64,000 bases of DNA from JANNVK01 sp031430435 (GTDB lineage Bacteria > Acidobacteriota > Blastocatellia > Pyrinomonadales > Pyrinomonadaceae). Below are positions 1 to 9,108 of this stretch, piece by piece; within the stretch, counting starts at the first letter, position 1, and each line of letters begins with the position of its first letter. Below the pieces are notes generated by a model. That model did no database searches and was not told where the DNA came from. It saw only the letters and a program-made list of their open reading frames with translations. The stretch is from the NCBI GenBank assembly GCA_031430435.1, contig JANPBM010000110.1, forward strand, positions 1 to 64,000, in the 5' to 3' direction. A program made the position numbers and the translations under genes.

Positions 1-116
1 CCGCAAAAAAGTTGGTTCAGATTGGGAAGCGAAATAATCCAAGAAGTCTTGTGTGAAATAAAAAGACACTCGACAATCAATATCTTTGAAGTCCTAAGAT
101 GCTGACAATATACGAG

Positions 117-542
117 TTATCGCGTTTTGTCCCGTGCAGAACTGACAATTAGCAAAACAGGATTTAGACCTTGTTCTCTAAAAAATTCTGCGTTCTTTTG
201 GAAGTTTTCGAGCGTCCCTTGATCACCGGAACCAATTCTATATTTTGTATCAATCGCATCCTTCCCAACTACGCAATCACAAGGTTCTTTGCTTCCGATT
301 TTCATCGCAGGTTTAAAATCTTCGCAACAAAGTTCAAACAATTTGCAAACCAATAACTGCCAACACCTTCCTAATTGACTACCCCAATATTGGCGGTTTT
401 CCCTTTTTAATTCGGGAGTTATGGCAAATACATCCATAAGAACATCAAAATCCTCGTTTTCTTCCCGATAAATTTTTTCAGAAAATGAGGTCTTATATTG
501 GTCTAAAATACTGCGAAGTTGGTTTTCGATAGTTGAATTCAC
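117..542 (-). CDS. Putative type II restriction endonuclease fragment, probably frameshifted
   Basis: The readable part is about 141 residues. It carries a D-x-K element (AIDTKYRIGSGDQGT, about residues 96-110) followed by a hydrophobic stretch NPVLLIV. This is the layout of a PD-(D/E)xK nuclease core, and the IDTKYRIGSGD signature is one I associate with type II restriction enzymes, though I cannot name the subfamily. The GTG at 542 lies 9 nt after AAGGA, while a TTG at 548 sits too close to it. The frame stops at 117 right after DKTR. Downstream on the same strand, open coding-like sequence resumes in another frame and runs off the left edge at base 1 (KDIDCRVSFYFTQDF then LDYFASQSEPTF). 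The gene therefore looks broken by one or two frameshifts. No methyltransferase partner is visible in the window. Confidence 0.55.
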   Translation of the reverse strand: MNSTIENQLRSILDQYKTSFSEKIYREENEDFDVLMDVFAITPELKRENRQYWGSQLGRCWQLLVCKLFELCCEDFKPAMKIGSKEPCDCVVGKDAIDTKYRIGSGDQGTLENFQKNAEFFREQGLNPVLLIVSSARDKTR

Positions 543-637
543 AAGCAATGTTCCTTATCAATTTTAAGATAATTAAAATTTTATCAGATTTGAAGATAAT
601 GACAATCTCAATTTATACCTAAATCTGTAAGCAGTTT

Positions 638-1714
638 TCACAAAACAGAATTATTCGCAATCTGTAAACTATACCAAGTCGCCCGTGCCTTGCCTGATTG
701 CGAGAGAAAACCGTCGCTCACGAGTTCACGCAGACGCACCTTGAGCGTGTTGCGGTTGGCTTGGGTGAAAGTTTCGAGGTCGGAAATTGTCAGCCGTTCG
801 TGTTCGCGGACAAGTGCGAGAATTTCAACGGAAAGTCTCGGCAATTTGACGAGCAGAAGCCGTTCGCGTTCCAGTTTTTTACTCAGTTTATCTTTTTGTT
901 TTTTCAGACACCGCAGGAAAAATAAAACCCACGTTTGCCAATCGGTTTGATTTTCGGTCAAAGTCTTTTGAGTTTTGCGTAAAGCGTTGTAATAAAGGTC
1001 TTTATTGTCTTCAATCACGCTTTCAAGCGAGGCAAACGGAACATATTGATAACCGAATTTTATGAGTAAAAGTGTGGTCAAAATTCTTGAAAGTCTGCCG
1101 TTTCCGTCTTGAAACGGATGCACGGCAAGAAAGCAAACGACAAAAACGGCGGTTTTCAAAAGCGGATGAATCATAGTTTCCCGATTAAGCCAGCTAACTA
1201 ATTTTTCCATCTCAAACGGCGTTTGAAACGGCGAACAAGTCGCAAAAACTACGCCGATTTCTTTTCCGTCTTTATCAAAAGCCACGACATTATTTGACAA
1301 AGTTTTATATTTTCCGCGATGCGAAACGTCTTTTGTGCTGAATTTCAAAAGGATTGAATGAAGTTGTTTGACGTGATTTTCGGTAAAGCTCAGTTCCTGC
1401 CAAGACTCAAAAATGATTTCCATTGCCTCGGCGTATCCGGCAACTTCTTCTTCGTCACGCGATTTGAAAGAATAGGTTTTGAGATTCGTCAAAAGCGTCT
1501 CAACTTCTCTGTCTGTTAGCTTTACGCCTTCGATGCGGGTTGATGAACCGACACTTTCAATTGTTGCCACACTCCGCAAAGCCGACAATCTTTCAGGCGA
1601 AAGAGAGCTTAAAACCTCCCATTTTCCTTTGAATTCGTCAATTTCCGCGATTAAATTCAAAACCTCGTGCGAAAGGTTCAGTTCGGCGGAAAGTTTGTCG
1701 AGTGATTCAAGCAT
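638..1714 (-). CDS. Fic family protein (AMPylase) with C-terminal winged helix
   Basis: Fic enzymes transfer AMP, or another phosphate-containing group, from a nucleotide to a hydroxyl side chain of a target protein. The active-site loop HPFQDGNGR (about residues 199-207) matches the HPFx(D/E)GNGR consensus, with His as the catalytic base. An N-terminal inhibitory helix with SSTRIEG (about residues 57-63) fits the class II (S/T)xxxE(G/N) motif, whose Glu blocks ATP binding. The last 80 residues resemble a winged helix (LTISDLETFTQANRNTLKVR), the Fic_N/Fic/wHTH architecture common in free-standing bacterial Fic proteins. The start is taken at ATG 1714; an in-frame TTG at 1720 would add two residues. 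It probably acts in the cytoplasm; the target is unknown. Confidence 0.9.
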   Translation of the reverse strand: MLESLDKLSAELNLSHEVLNLIAEIDEFKGKWEVLSSLSPERLSALRSVATIESVGSSTRIEGVKLTDREVETLLTNLKTYSFKSRDEEEVAGYAEAMEIIFESWQELSFTENHVKQLHSILLKFSTKDVSHRGKYKTLSNNVVAFDKDGKEIGVVFATCSPFQTPFEMEKLVSWLNRETMIHPLLKTAVFVVCFLAVHPFQDGNGRLSRILTTLLLIKFGYQYVPFASLESVIEDNKDLYYNALRKTQKTLTENQTDWQTWVLFFLRCLKKQKDKLSKKLERERLLLVKLPRLSVEILALVREHERLTISDLETFTQANRNTLKVRLRELVSDGFLSQSGKARATWYSLQIANNSVL

Positions 1715-1731
1715 ACCCAATAATATACCCG

Positions 1732-1760
1732 ATTATACCCGATTCACCAAAGAACTTCAA
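1732..1760 (-). promoter_or_regulatory. Predicted sigma70-like promoter of the Fic gene with duplicated -10 region
   Basis: Read on the minus strand: -35 TTGAAG (1760-1755), 17-nt spacer, -10 TATAAT (1737-1732). The word ATCGGGTATA occurs twice in tandem here and a degenerate third copy (TTGGGTATG) overlaps the start codon. The direct repeats could be an operator, possibly autoregulatory through the winged helix of the Fic protein. A second -10-like TATATT lies about 7 nt before the ATG. Confidence 0.45.
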
Positions 1761-1828
1761 AAAAGTCAAAGATTGATTGGCAATTTTGTTGTAAAATCGA
1801 GATATTTATAAAAAGCGGATTTGAAGCA

Positions 1829-3058
1829 ATGTTTATTTCTTGGTCAAAAATAATTCTGGTCATGTTTTTATGCTTATCATTCAGCGGATGCTCAACAGCC
1901 GCAGAAAACGAAGCAACAAGCGAAGCCGACGGCGAGATTGATTTTCCGATCGTACCGGAATCGAAAAGTGTGCCGAAGTTTCGGATTGAAACGGTGGCGA
2001 CAAATGTTGAGGTTGTGTGGTCAATCGTTTTCGCGCCCGACGGACGCATATTTTTTACCGAACGTCCGGGCAGAGTTCGTCTGATTGAAAACGGCAAGCT
2101 CCGCGAGAAGCCTTTTTTTACCGTTCCCGATGTTGAACCGACCGGCGAAAGCGGTTTGATGGGAATGGTTTTGCATCCGAACTTTGCCGATAACCGCTTT
2201 GTTTATATGTCTTACGCTTATCAAGATGCGAACAAAAAGCAGAATGTAAAAGTTGTCCGCTATCGTGAAACAGGCGAAACTTTGGTCGAACCGAAGACGA
2301 TAATCGACGTGATTTCAGCGGCAAAATATCACGCCGGAACTCGTCTGAAATTTGGTCCCGATGCCAAACTTTACATCACGACAGGCGATGCGACCGAGCA
2401 AAAACTTGCTCAAAAACTAGATTCAATCAACGGTAAAACTTTGCGTTTAAATGACGACGGCACAATCCCCGACGATAATCCGTTCACTAAACAAAAAGGT
2501 GCAAGAGCGGAAATTTGGACTTACGGACATCGCAACGCTCAAGGTATGGATTTTCAGCCCGAAACCGGCGTGATGTTTCAGACCGAACACGGACCTTCGT
2601 TGATTGACGGCGTTTCGCTTTTCGGCAAACGCAGCGGCGGCGATGAAGTAAATATCGTCGAACGCGGCAAAAATTACGGTTGGGACAAAATCAGCCACAA
2701 CCAAACTAAAGCGGGAATGGAAACGCCGATCATCGAATTTTCGCCCGCAGTCGCACCCGGAAGCGGGACTTTTTATCGCGGAAATTTGTTTCCCGATTTT
2801 AAAAACAATTTCTTTATCGGCTGTCTGAAAGGCGAAATGATTATTCGTCTGGTCTTGGACGGCAAAAAGATTGTCTCGCACGATAAATTGGTCGAAAAAC
2901 AATTCGGCAGAATCCGCGAAGTTGCGGTTGCTCCCGACGGTTCGATTTATTTTTCAACGTCAAACCGTGACGGTCGCGGCGATGCCGAAAAAATCGACGA
3001 CCGAATTCTGCGGATTCTGCCGATTACGGAAGAACCCGCCAAGGTTGAGAAAAAATAG
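1829..3058 (+). CDS. PQQ-dependent sugar dehydrogenase (glucose/sorbosone dehydrogenase family), lipoprotein
   Basis: This is a six-bladed beta-propeller oxidoreductase of the soluble aldose sugar dehydrogenase (GSDH) family, which oxidises sugars with PQQ outside the cytoplasmic membrane. A lipoprotein signal with lipobox FSGC gives lipidated Cys21. Family landmarks are visible: IFFTERPGRVRL, GLMGMVLHPNF, YHAGTRLKFGPD, EIWTYGHRNAQGMDFQ followed by TEHGP, and a late AVAPGSGTFYRG. The length of 409 residues is normal. The substrate cannot be read from sequence and PQQ synthesis genes are not in the window. The gene converges on the minus-strand gene at 3077 with only 18 nt between. Confidence 0.87.
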   Translation: MFISWSKIILVMFLCLSFSGCSTAAENEATSEADGEIDFPIVPESKSVPKFRIETVATNVEVVWSIVFAPDGRIFFTERPGRVRLIENGKLREKPFFTVPDVEPTGESGLMGMVLHPNFADNRFVYMSYAYQDANKKQNVKVVRYRETGETLVEPKTIIDVISAAKYHAGTRLKFGPDAKLYITTGDATEQKLAQKLDSINGKTLRLNDDGTIPDDNPFTKQKGARAEIWTYGHRNAQGMDFQPETGVMFQTEHGPSLIDGVSLFGKRSGGDEVNIVERGKNYGWDKISHNQTKAGMETPIIEFSPAVAPGSGTFYRGNLFPDFKNNFFIGCLKGEMIIRLVLDGKKIVSHDKLVEKQFGRIREVAVAPDGSIYFSTSNRDGRGDAEKIDDRILRILPITEEPAKVEKK

Positions 3059-3076
3059 TTTTGACCCGCGAAAACG

Positions 3077-3817
3077 CTACGGGCAAGTTGGCGAAATCTG
3101 CGAAATAAAACTGCTCCAATAACTCGGCAAAGTGTCGTATGGATTCGGCAATTTGTCGCCGGTAATGTAAATATGTCCGGCTCGACGTTGTTTCGACAAA
3201 GCCAACGCATTTTTCGATTGGGCGGCGGTCGCGGTGTGAATGATGTGCCAAAACTTGTTCGGCGAATAATTATTTATCCATGCCGGAATTTGAATGCCGA
3301 GATAATTGCTGTATTTATCTTCAAAAACAACCACCACATCGCCGATATTCATATATGCTTCGTCCGGAAAAACTCCCGGATTTAATATCACTTTTGAACC
3401 GGGCTGTGTCCGAATATAATTTGCAACTTGTTGATAAAACGCGAGTTGTGCCGTTGTTGACGGCGTTTCATCCAGAAAAATCCCGTCAACTTGATACCAA
3501 TTTCGATAATTGTCGATGTCTTGGGTAATCAACGCAAGCGAACGATTTCCGTAGCTTGTGGAAACGTAGCCGTAGATTTTTACGCCCGCAGATTTTGCTT
3601 GATTAACCGTCGAAACATAATCGGAATTGACGCTTGTTCCCGAACCGCTATTCGGATTTATCAGCATAAAATCGACTTTCGGCGCCGCGTTAATCGCTTG
3701 CGTCCAACGACTTCCGGGATAAAAATACGACGGAATCGAGACACGCTGACAAACTTGGGCGTGAACGCCGAGCAAAAAAACGAAGTTGCAAATGAGCAAA
3801 AAGAGTAATTTTTTCAT
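3077..3817 (-). CDS. Spherulation-specific family 4 (spherulin-4) protein, exported
   Basis: A clear Sec signal peptide (about residues 1-20, ending HAQ) precedes a TIM-barrel-like domain of the spherulin-4 family. Recognisable parts are SYFYPGSRWTQAI, FMLINPNSGSGT, AGVKIYGYVSTSYGNR, and WYQVDGIFLDETPS. The last two carry the conserved acidic residues suggesting a glycoside hydrolase-type active site. The name comes from a slime-mould spore protein; the family is widespread in bacteria and linked to cell-surface polysaccharides, but its substrate is not established. Length 246 residues is typical of a single-domain member. Confidence 0.8.
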   Translation of the reverse strand: MKKLLFLLICNFVFLLGVHAQVCQRVSIPSYFYPGSRWTQAINAAPKVDFMLINPNSGSGTSVNSDYVSTVNQAKSAGVKIYGYVSTSYGNRSLALITQDIDNYRNWYQVDGIFLDETPSTTAQLAFYQQVANYIRTQPGSKVILNPGVFPDEAYMNIGDVVVVFEDKYSNYLGIQIPAWINNYSPNKFWHIIHTATAAQSKNALALSKQRRAGHIYITGDKLPNPYDTLPSYWSSFISQISPTCP

Positions 3818-3887
3818 ACCCTTTTATATTGAATGTTTCGGCGGCAAATTTCAAGCAAACTCTTATTTGTGTTAAACTAAACGTTTT

Positions 3888-4997
3888 ATGCAAATAAAAT
3901 CAATCGAACTGATAGAAATCAAACTTCCGCTTGTCCACTTTTTTGAAACAAGTTTCGGCAGAACTTACGAACGCAGAATTATCTTGGTTCGCGTTGAAGA
4001 TTCAGCCGGAAACGAAGGTTGGGGCGAATGCACGGCAGGCGAATCGCCGAGTTATTGCGAAGAATGGACGGAAAGTTGTTGGTCGGTAATGCGCGAGATT
4101 TTGTCGCCGGCAATTATCGGAAAAGAGTTTGAAAAAGCCGAAAACGCTTGGGATTTGATAAAAGCCGTGCGCGGAAACAGGATGGCGAAAGCCGCGATTG
4201 AAACGGCGATTTGGGATTTGGAAGCGAAAAATTTGAATGTTCCGTTGTGGCGACATCTCGGCGGTGTCAACCAAGAAATCGCGTGCGGTGTTTCCATCGG
4301 AATCCAAGATTCGGTCGAACAACTTTTCGACAAAATTCAAACCGAATTAGACGCAGGTTATCAGCGAATAAAAATTAAAATTTCGCCGCGTTGGGATTAC
4401 GCCGTGATAAAAAAAGTCCGCGAACATTTCGGCGATATTCCGTTGATGGGCGATGCCAATTCGGCTTACACACTCGACGATATCGAATTGCTGAAAAGTT
4501 TGGACGAATTTAATTTGATGATGCTCGAACAACCGCTTTCGCACGATGATATTTTGGATCACGCCAAACTGCAACGCCGAATTTCAACCCCGATTTGTCT
4601 CGATGAACCGATAAAATCACCCGAAGACGCGCGAAAAGCAATCGAAATGAAGTCGGGCAAAATCATAAATTTGAAAAACGGACGAGTCGGCGGACACACT
4701 CAATCAAAATTAGTCGAGAAAATTTGCCGCGAAAACAACGTTCCCGTGTGGTGCGGCGGAATGCTCGAAGCCGGCATCGGTCGGTCGCATAACATTGCGA
4801 TTTCGACGCTCGCGGGTTATACAATGCCCGGCGATGTTTCCGCATCAAAGCGATATTTTCACGAAGATATTGTCGAACCCGCGATTGAAGTTACGTCAAA
4901 AGGTACAATCATCGCCTCGGAAAAAGCCGGAATCGGCGTAGAAGTTAAAAGAAATTTGATTGATAAACTTGCGGTCAGAAGAAATTTAATAAGTTGA
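3888..4997 (+). CDS. menC: o-Succinylbenzoate synthase (MenC; enolase superfamily)
   Basis: MenC dehydrates SHCHC to o-succinylbenzoate in menaquinone synthesis. Related enzymes racemise N-acylamino acids, and the two activities can coexist. The enolase-superfamily residues are all present: K162 and K164 in IKIKIS, metal ligands D189 (MGDANS), E214 (LEQPL) and D239 (CLDEP), and K263 in LKNGRVGG as the second acid/base. The capping domain starts at residue 1. No other men gene is nearby, so the role rests on family similarity. There is no Shine-Dalgarno: the -10-like TAAACT (3873-3878) lies 9 nt before the ATG, suggesting a very short or absent leader. Confidence 0.85.
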   Translation: MQIKSIELIEIKLPLVHFFETSFGRTYERRIILVRVEDSAGNEGWGECTAGESPSYCEEWTESCWSVMREILSPAIIGKEFEKAENAWDLIKAVRGNRMAKAAIETAIWDLEAKNLNVPLWRHLGGVNQEIACGVSIGIQDSVEQLFDKIQTELDAGYQRIKIKISPRWDYAVIKKVREHFGDIPLMGDANSAYTLDDIELLKSLDEFNLMMLEQPLSHDDILDHAKLQRRISTPICLDEPIKSPEDARKAIEMKSGKIINLKNGRVGGHTQSKLVEKICRENNVPVWCGGMLEAGIGRSHNIAISTLAGYTMPGDVSASKRYFHEDIVEPAIEVTSKGTIIASEKAGIGVEVKRNLIDKLAVRRNLIS

Positions 4998-5102
4998 AAA
5001 TTAAAAAGTTATCGAATAAATCGGTAAACTAAAGCGTCTCTGCATTTGTCTTAACATTTCGGAAACGTTATTATTTCATTTCTTATTCTATTGGAGAAAA
5101 TA

Positions 5103-6419
5103 ATGGTAAATAAAGGTGTAGAAATTGCTCCGGCAAAAGGAAAACTCGGTATTTTGCTTGTCGGACTCGGTGCAGTCAGCACAACAGTTGTGGCGGGCGT
5201 AGAAGCGATTCGCAAAGGAATGGCGAAACCGATCGGTAGTTTAACGCAAATGGGGACAATTCGGCTCGGCAAACGAACCGATAACAATTCCCCGATGATT
5301 AAAGATTTTGTGCCGTTGGCAAATTTAGACGACATAGTTTTCGGCGCGTGGGATATTTTTTCCGATTCGGCTTACGATGCGGCAATTAACGCGGGCGTTT
5401 TAGATAAAGATTTGGTCAACGCTTTGACCGAAGAACTTTCTTCGCTGAAACCGATGAAAGCCGTTTTCGAGCAAAATTATGTCAAGCGAATCACAGGCGA
5501 AAACGTCAAAACAGGCAAAAACAAAATGGAGCTTGCCGAACAGTTAATCGCTGATTTTGCACAATTTAAAGCCGATAACAACTGCGACCGGTTAGTTATG
5601 GTGTGGGCGGCTTCAACCGAAATTTATCACGAACCGACCGAAATTCATCAAACCATCGAAGCGTTTGAAAAAGCGATGTACGACAACGATCCGAAAATCG
5701 CCCCTTCGATGATTTATGCTTACGCGGCGATAAAAGCAGGCGTTCCATTTGCCAACGGCGCGCCGAATTTGACGGTTGATATTCCCGCGTTGCTGAAATT
5801 ATCAGAAGATTGCGGTGTGCCGATTTGCGGAAAAGACTTTAAAACCGGACAAACTTTGATGAAAACAATCATTGCTCCGGGTTTGAAATCGCGGATGCTC
5901 GGACTCGACGGCTGGTATTCGACCAACATTTTAGGCAATCGCGACGGCGAAGTTTTGGACGATCCCGAAAATTTCAAGACAAAAGAAGAATCAAAACTAT
6001 CGGTTTTAGAACATATTTTGCAACCTGAAACTTATCCCGATTTATACGGAAAATTTTCGCATGTGGTAAAAATCAACTATTATCCGCCGCGCGGCGACAA
6101 CAAAGAAGGTTGGGACAATATCGACATTTTCGGTTGGCTCGGCTACAAAATGCAGATAAAAATCGACTTTTTGTGCCGTGATTCAATTCTTGCCGCACCG
6201 CTTGTTTTAGATTTGGCGTTGTTTATGGATTTGGCGAGCCGTGCGGGAATGAAAGGAATCCAAGAATGGCTGTCGTTTTATTTCAAAGCGCCGCAAACCG
6301 CTCCGGGACTTTATCCCGAACACGATATTTTTATTCAGTTGATGAAGTTAAAAAATACTTTGCGTCATCTGCAAGGCGCAGATTTGATTACGCATCTCGG
6401 TTTGGAGTATTACGATTAG
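5103..6419 (+). CDS. ino1: Inositol-3-phosphate synthase (myo-inositol-1-phosphate synthase)
   Basis: Converts glucose 6-phosphate to 1D-myo-inositol 3-phosphate with NAD+, the first step to inositol and inositol lipids. The N-terminal Rossmann motif is ILLVGLGAVSTTVVAG. Other family segments are VMVWAASTEIYHEP, YAAIKAGVPFANGAPN, GKDFKTGQTLMKT and the C-terminal PLVLDLALFMDLA. An upstream in-frame TTG at 5091 overlaps the GGAG ribosome site at 5093-5096; that GGAG serves the ATG at 5103, which is chosen here and gives 438 residues. It may feed phosphatidylinositol or inositol-phosphate osmolytes; neighbours do not specify which. Confidence 0.9.
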   Translation: MVNKGVEIAPAKGKLGILLVGLGAVSTTVVAGVEAIRKGMAKPIGSLTQMGTIRLGKRTDNNSPMIKDFVPLANLDDIVFGAWDIFSDSAYDAAINAGVLDKDLVNALTEELSSLKPMKAVFEQNYVKRITGENVKTGKNKMELAEQLIADFAQFKADNNCDRLVMVWAASTEIYHEPTEIHQTIEAFEKAMYDNDPKIAPSMIYAYAAIKAGVPFANGAPNLTVDIPALLKLSEDCGVPICGKDFKTGQTLMKTIIAPGLKSRMLGLDGWYSTNILGNRDGEVLDDPENFKTKEESKLSVLEHILQPETYPDLYGKFSHVVKINYYPPRGDNKEGWDNIDIFGWLGYKMQIKIDFLCRDSILAAPLVLDLALFMDLASRAGMKGIQEWLSFYFKAPQTAPGLYPEHDIFIQLMKLKNTLRHLQGADLITHLGLEYYD

Positions 6420-6618
6420 TCGGATTCATTAAATTATCGGTTAAAAAGCATCAATTACGCGAAAGTGTTTTTGGTGTTTTTTTATTTGCTCACAATTAAC
6501 AACTTCTTAACATTCCGTTCATTTCGCCGTAACTTCGCACGGTTAATCTCTTTATTTGCATTCTTAATTCTTGATTCTTAATTGTTAATTCGGATTAATT
6601 TTGTTCTAATTTTTAACT

Positions 6619-7278
6619 GTGGAACAAAAAAAACTTTTGGAACGTGAACTGAACATTTTGCGCGACCGTTTGCTGTTACTCGGCGGCGAAGTCGAACTGG
6701 CTTTGCAACGGGCAATGCACGCGCTGACGCAACGCAACAGCGAAGTGGCGAATCAGGTTTTGGAAAACGATAACGTAATCGACCGAATGGAACTTGAAAT
6801 CGACCGGTTGAGCATCGAACTTTTAACGCTTCGTCGTCCTGTTGCCCGCGAATTGCGGATGCTGATTTCTATTTCAAAAATAACGCCGATATTGGAAAGA
6901 ATCGGCGATCACGCGACAAGCATTGCGCGGGCGGCAATCGAATTGAACGACGAACCCGAACTGCAAACTTTTGGCGAACTAAGCGAAATGGCGGAATGCG
7001 CGGCGGAAATGTTGCAATCGGCGTTGGATGCGTTTACGTCGAACGATTCGGATAAAGCGCGACTTTTAATCGAACAAGATAAAAAAGTCGATGTCCTTTA
7101 CGACAAATTTTTTAACGATTTAATGACCGCGATGTCAAGCGATGCGACCAAAGCGACACGGCTTGCGCGGTTAATGTTTGTCGGAAAACATTTGGAGCGA
7201 ATCGGCGATTATGTCAAAGATATTTGCGAACTGACCGTTTATATGCGGGAAGCGGTTTTTATCAAACACGCACAGTAG
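6619..7278 (+). CDS. phoU: Phosphate signalling regulator PhoU
   Basis: PhoU links the Pst phosphate transporter to the PhoR kinase and represses the Pho response when phosphate is abundant. The protein is the usual 219 residues, all helical, with two repeated PhoU three-helix bundles. The metal-binding E/D signatures are in ISKITPILERIGDHATSIA (first half) and LMFVGKHLERIGDYVKDI (second half). The start is GTG at 6619; no ribosome site is obvious and no in-frame ATG occurs before residue 40. It is followed directly by phoB/phoR-like genes, but no pst transporter genes lie in the window. Confidence 0.93.
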   Translation: MEQKKLLERELNILRDRLLLLGGEVELALQRAMHALTQRNSEVANQVLENDNVIDRMELEIDRLSIELLTLRRPVARELRMLISISKITPILERIGDHATSIARAAIELNDEPELQTFGELSEMAECAAEMLQSALDAFTSNDSDKARLLIEQDKKVDVLYDKFFNDLMTAMSSDATKATRLARLMFVGKHLERIGDYVKDICELTVYMREAVFIKHAQ

Positions 7279-7358
7279 AATGATGAATTGTGAATGGTGA
7301 TTGGTGAATTTGGTCGCCGTCATTCATCAGTTATCATTCACAATTCACCATTAATTTT

Positions 7359-8039
7359 ATGGATCAAACAATTTTAATTATCGAAGACGAACCTGATATT
7401 GCCGAAAGTTTGCGTTACAATTTCAACCGCGAAAACTTCAAAACTTTGATTGCCGAATCGGGCGAAAAAGGTTTGCGGTTGGCGTTGGAAAATAAACCTT
7501 CGCTGATAATTTTAGATTTAATGTTGCCCGGAATGAGCGGAATGGAACTTTGCCGAAGATTTCGTCGCGAACCCGAAACAAAGAAAATTCCGATAATTAT
7601 GCTGACGGCGAAAGCGGCGGAAGTCGATAAAATCGCGGGTTTGGAACTCGGCGCCGATGATTATATTGTCAAACCGTTTTCCGTGCGCGAAGTTTTGGCG
7701 CGAATCAAAGCTGTTCTCCGTCGTGTCGAAGAAAATGTGGTCAAACAATATAAAGACGACCGACTTTCAATCGATTTCGCCGATGTTCGCGTAGTCTGCG
7801 GCGGAAATGATGTAAAACTGACGCGGAAAGAATTTGCGTTGCTCGAAAATTTAGTCAAAAATGCGGGACGCGTGGCAACCCGGCAAAACTTGCTCGACAA
7901 CGTTTGGGGTTACAGTTATTTCGGCGATACGCGAACGCTTGATGTCCATATTCGCCGGCTGCGGCAAAAATTGGGGGAATGCGAAAGTTGTATCGAAACC
8001 GTGGTCGGAATCGGTTACAGATTTGCGGGCGGAAAATAG
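7359..8039 (+). CDS. phoB: Response regulator, OmpR/PhoB family
   Basis: Two-domain regulator: receiver (residues 1-120) with acidic pocket EDE at 9-11, phospho-acceptor D53 (LIILDLMLPGMSG), T83 and K105 (YIVKPF), followed by an OmpR-type winged helix ending IETVVGIGYRFAGG. Position between phoU and a PhoR-like kinase supports a phosphate-starvation role as transcription factor. The 80-nt gap before it holds facing degenerate copies of GAATTGTGAATGGTGA words. Confidence 0.92.
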   Translation: MDQTILIIEDEPDIAESLRYNFNRENFKTLIAESGEKGLRLALENKPSLIILDLMLPGMSGMELCRRFRREPETKKIPIIMLTAKAAEVDKIAGLELGADDYIVKPFSVREVLARIKAVLRRVEENVVKQYKDDRLSIDFADVRVVCGGNDVKLTRKEFALLENLVKNAGRVATRQNLLDNVWGYSYFGDTRTLDVHIRRLRQKLGECESCIETVVGIGYRFAGGK

Positions 8040-8064
8040 TTGTCCGTTGTCCTTTGGGTTTATT

Positions 8065-9108
8065 ATGAATTTTTTCGGCAATTTGCTCGCCAAAAAACCT
8101 GAAACATCTTTGCCGTTGTTTGAACTTTTGAAAACGATGCGTGAAAGTGTGGTTATCGCGGATTCAAATTCGCAGATAATTGCTTCGAATGCACCGGCTT
8201 ACGAATCATTCGGACGCGGCAACGGAAAACTCGAAAACAAACGTTTGAGCGAGGTTTTTCGCGACTTAACCATTCACGAAGCGTTCAGACTTGCACTTGA
8301 AAACAAACAATCTTCGGAACTGAAATTCGAGTTTTCAAAACGGTTTTTCGAGGTTCGAATCTCACCGTTTGAAAATAATGCAATCGGCATTTTTTACGAC
8401 ATTACCCGCCTCGAACAACTCGAAAATATCCGGCAGGAATTTCTCTCAAACGTTTCACACGAACTCCGTACGCCGCTGACTTCGATTCTCGCCTTTGTTG
8501 AAACATTGGAAGACGGGGCGATTGACGACGAAGAAAACAATCGCCGATTTTTGGGCGTTATTCGCAATAATGCCGCGCGAATGCACCGTTTAATCGACGA
8601 TATTTCCGAGCTTTCTTCTATCGAAGCGGGAAAAATCACGATTGATGCAAAACAAATCAACCTTAATGTTTTAATCGGAGAAATTTTTACAAACCTTTCG
8701 ACCAAAGCAAAATCGCGACAAATCGAGTTGCAAAACAACGTCCCGAAAGATGTCCGAATCTTTGCGGACAGATTCAGGCTTGAGCAAATGATGACTAATT
8801 TAATTGACAACGCGATCAAGTTTAATCGCCTCGACGGAAGCGTTACAGTTTCTCATAAGTCTAATGAACACCACGATTTACTGTTAGTCGAAGACAGCGG
8901 AGAAGGAATTTCAAACGAACATTCAGTCAGAATTTTCGAGCGTTTTTATCGCACCGACAAAGCTCGTTCGCGCGAAATCGGCGGCACGGGTTTGGGTTTG
9001 GCGATTGTCAAACATCTCGCTTTGCTGCACAAAGGCGAGGTGGCGGTCAGCTCAAATCTCGGCAAAGGTTCCGTCTTCACGATAGAATTACCGAAATATC
9101 TTTTATAA
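8065..9108 (+). CDS. phoR: PhoR-like sensor histidine kinase without membrane segments
   Basis: Domains: PAS (about 20-115), HisKA with phospho-His132 in SNVSHELRTPLTS, and HATPase_c with N-box (MMTNLIDNAIKF), G1 (VEDSGEGIS) and G2 (GGTGLGLAIVKH). It would phosphorylate the adjacent PhoB-like regulator, 25 nt upstream. The start is ATG 8065; the open frame extends upstream to 7861 inside phoB and that extension is rejected. Typical PhoR proteins have one or two N-terminal transmembrane helices; here the N-terminus goes straight into the PAS domain with none visible, so it is predicted to be cytoplasmic and to sense phosphate only through PhoU or another partner. Confidence 0.88.
   Translation: MNFFGNLLAKKPETSLPLFELLKTMRESVVIADSNSQIIASNAPAYESFGRGNGKLENKRLSEVFRDLTIHEAFRLALENKQSSELKFEFSKRFFEVRISPFENNAIGIFYDITRLEQLENIRQEFLSNVSHELRTPLTSILAFVETLEDGAIDDEENNRRFLGVIRNNAARMHRLIDDISELSSIEAGKITIDAKQINLNVLIGEIFTNLSTKAKSRQIELQNNVPKDVRIFADRFRLEQMMTNLIDNAIKFNRLDGSVTVSHKSNEHHDLLLVEDSGEGISNEHSVRIFERFYRTDKARSREIGGTGLGLAIVKHLALLHKGEVAVSSNLGKGSVFTIELPKYLL

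Noticed and set aside
5091..5102. TTG start of inositol-phosphate synthase
   Set aside because: It overlaps the ribosome-binding GGAG that serves the ATG at 5103.
7861..8064. 68-residue N-terminal extension of the histidine kinase
   Set aside because: It overlaps the end of phoB in another frame and reads as a shadow of it; ATG 8065 begins the recognisable protein.
8340..8372. T-loop-like GGTTCGAATC suggesting a tRNA
   Set aside because: It lies inside the phoR coding frame (FEVRISPF) and no cloverleaf can be drawn around it.
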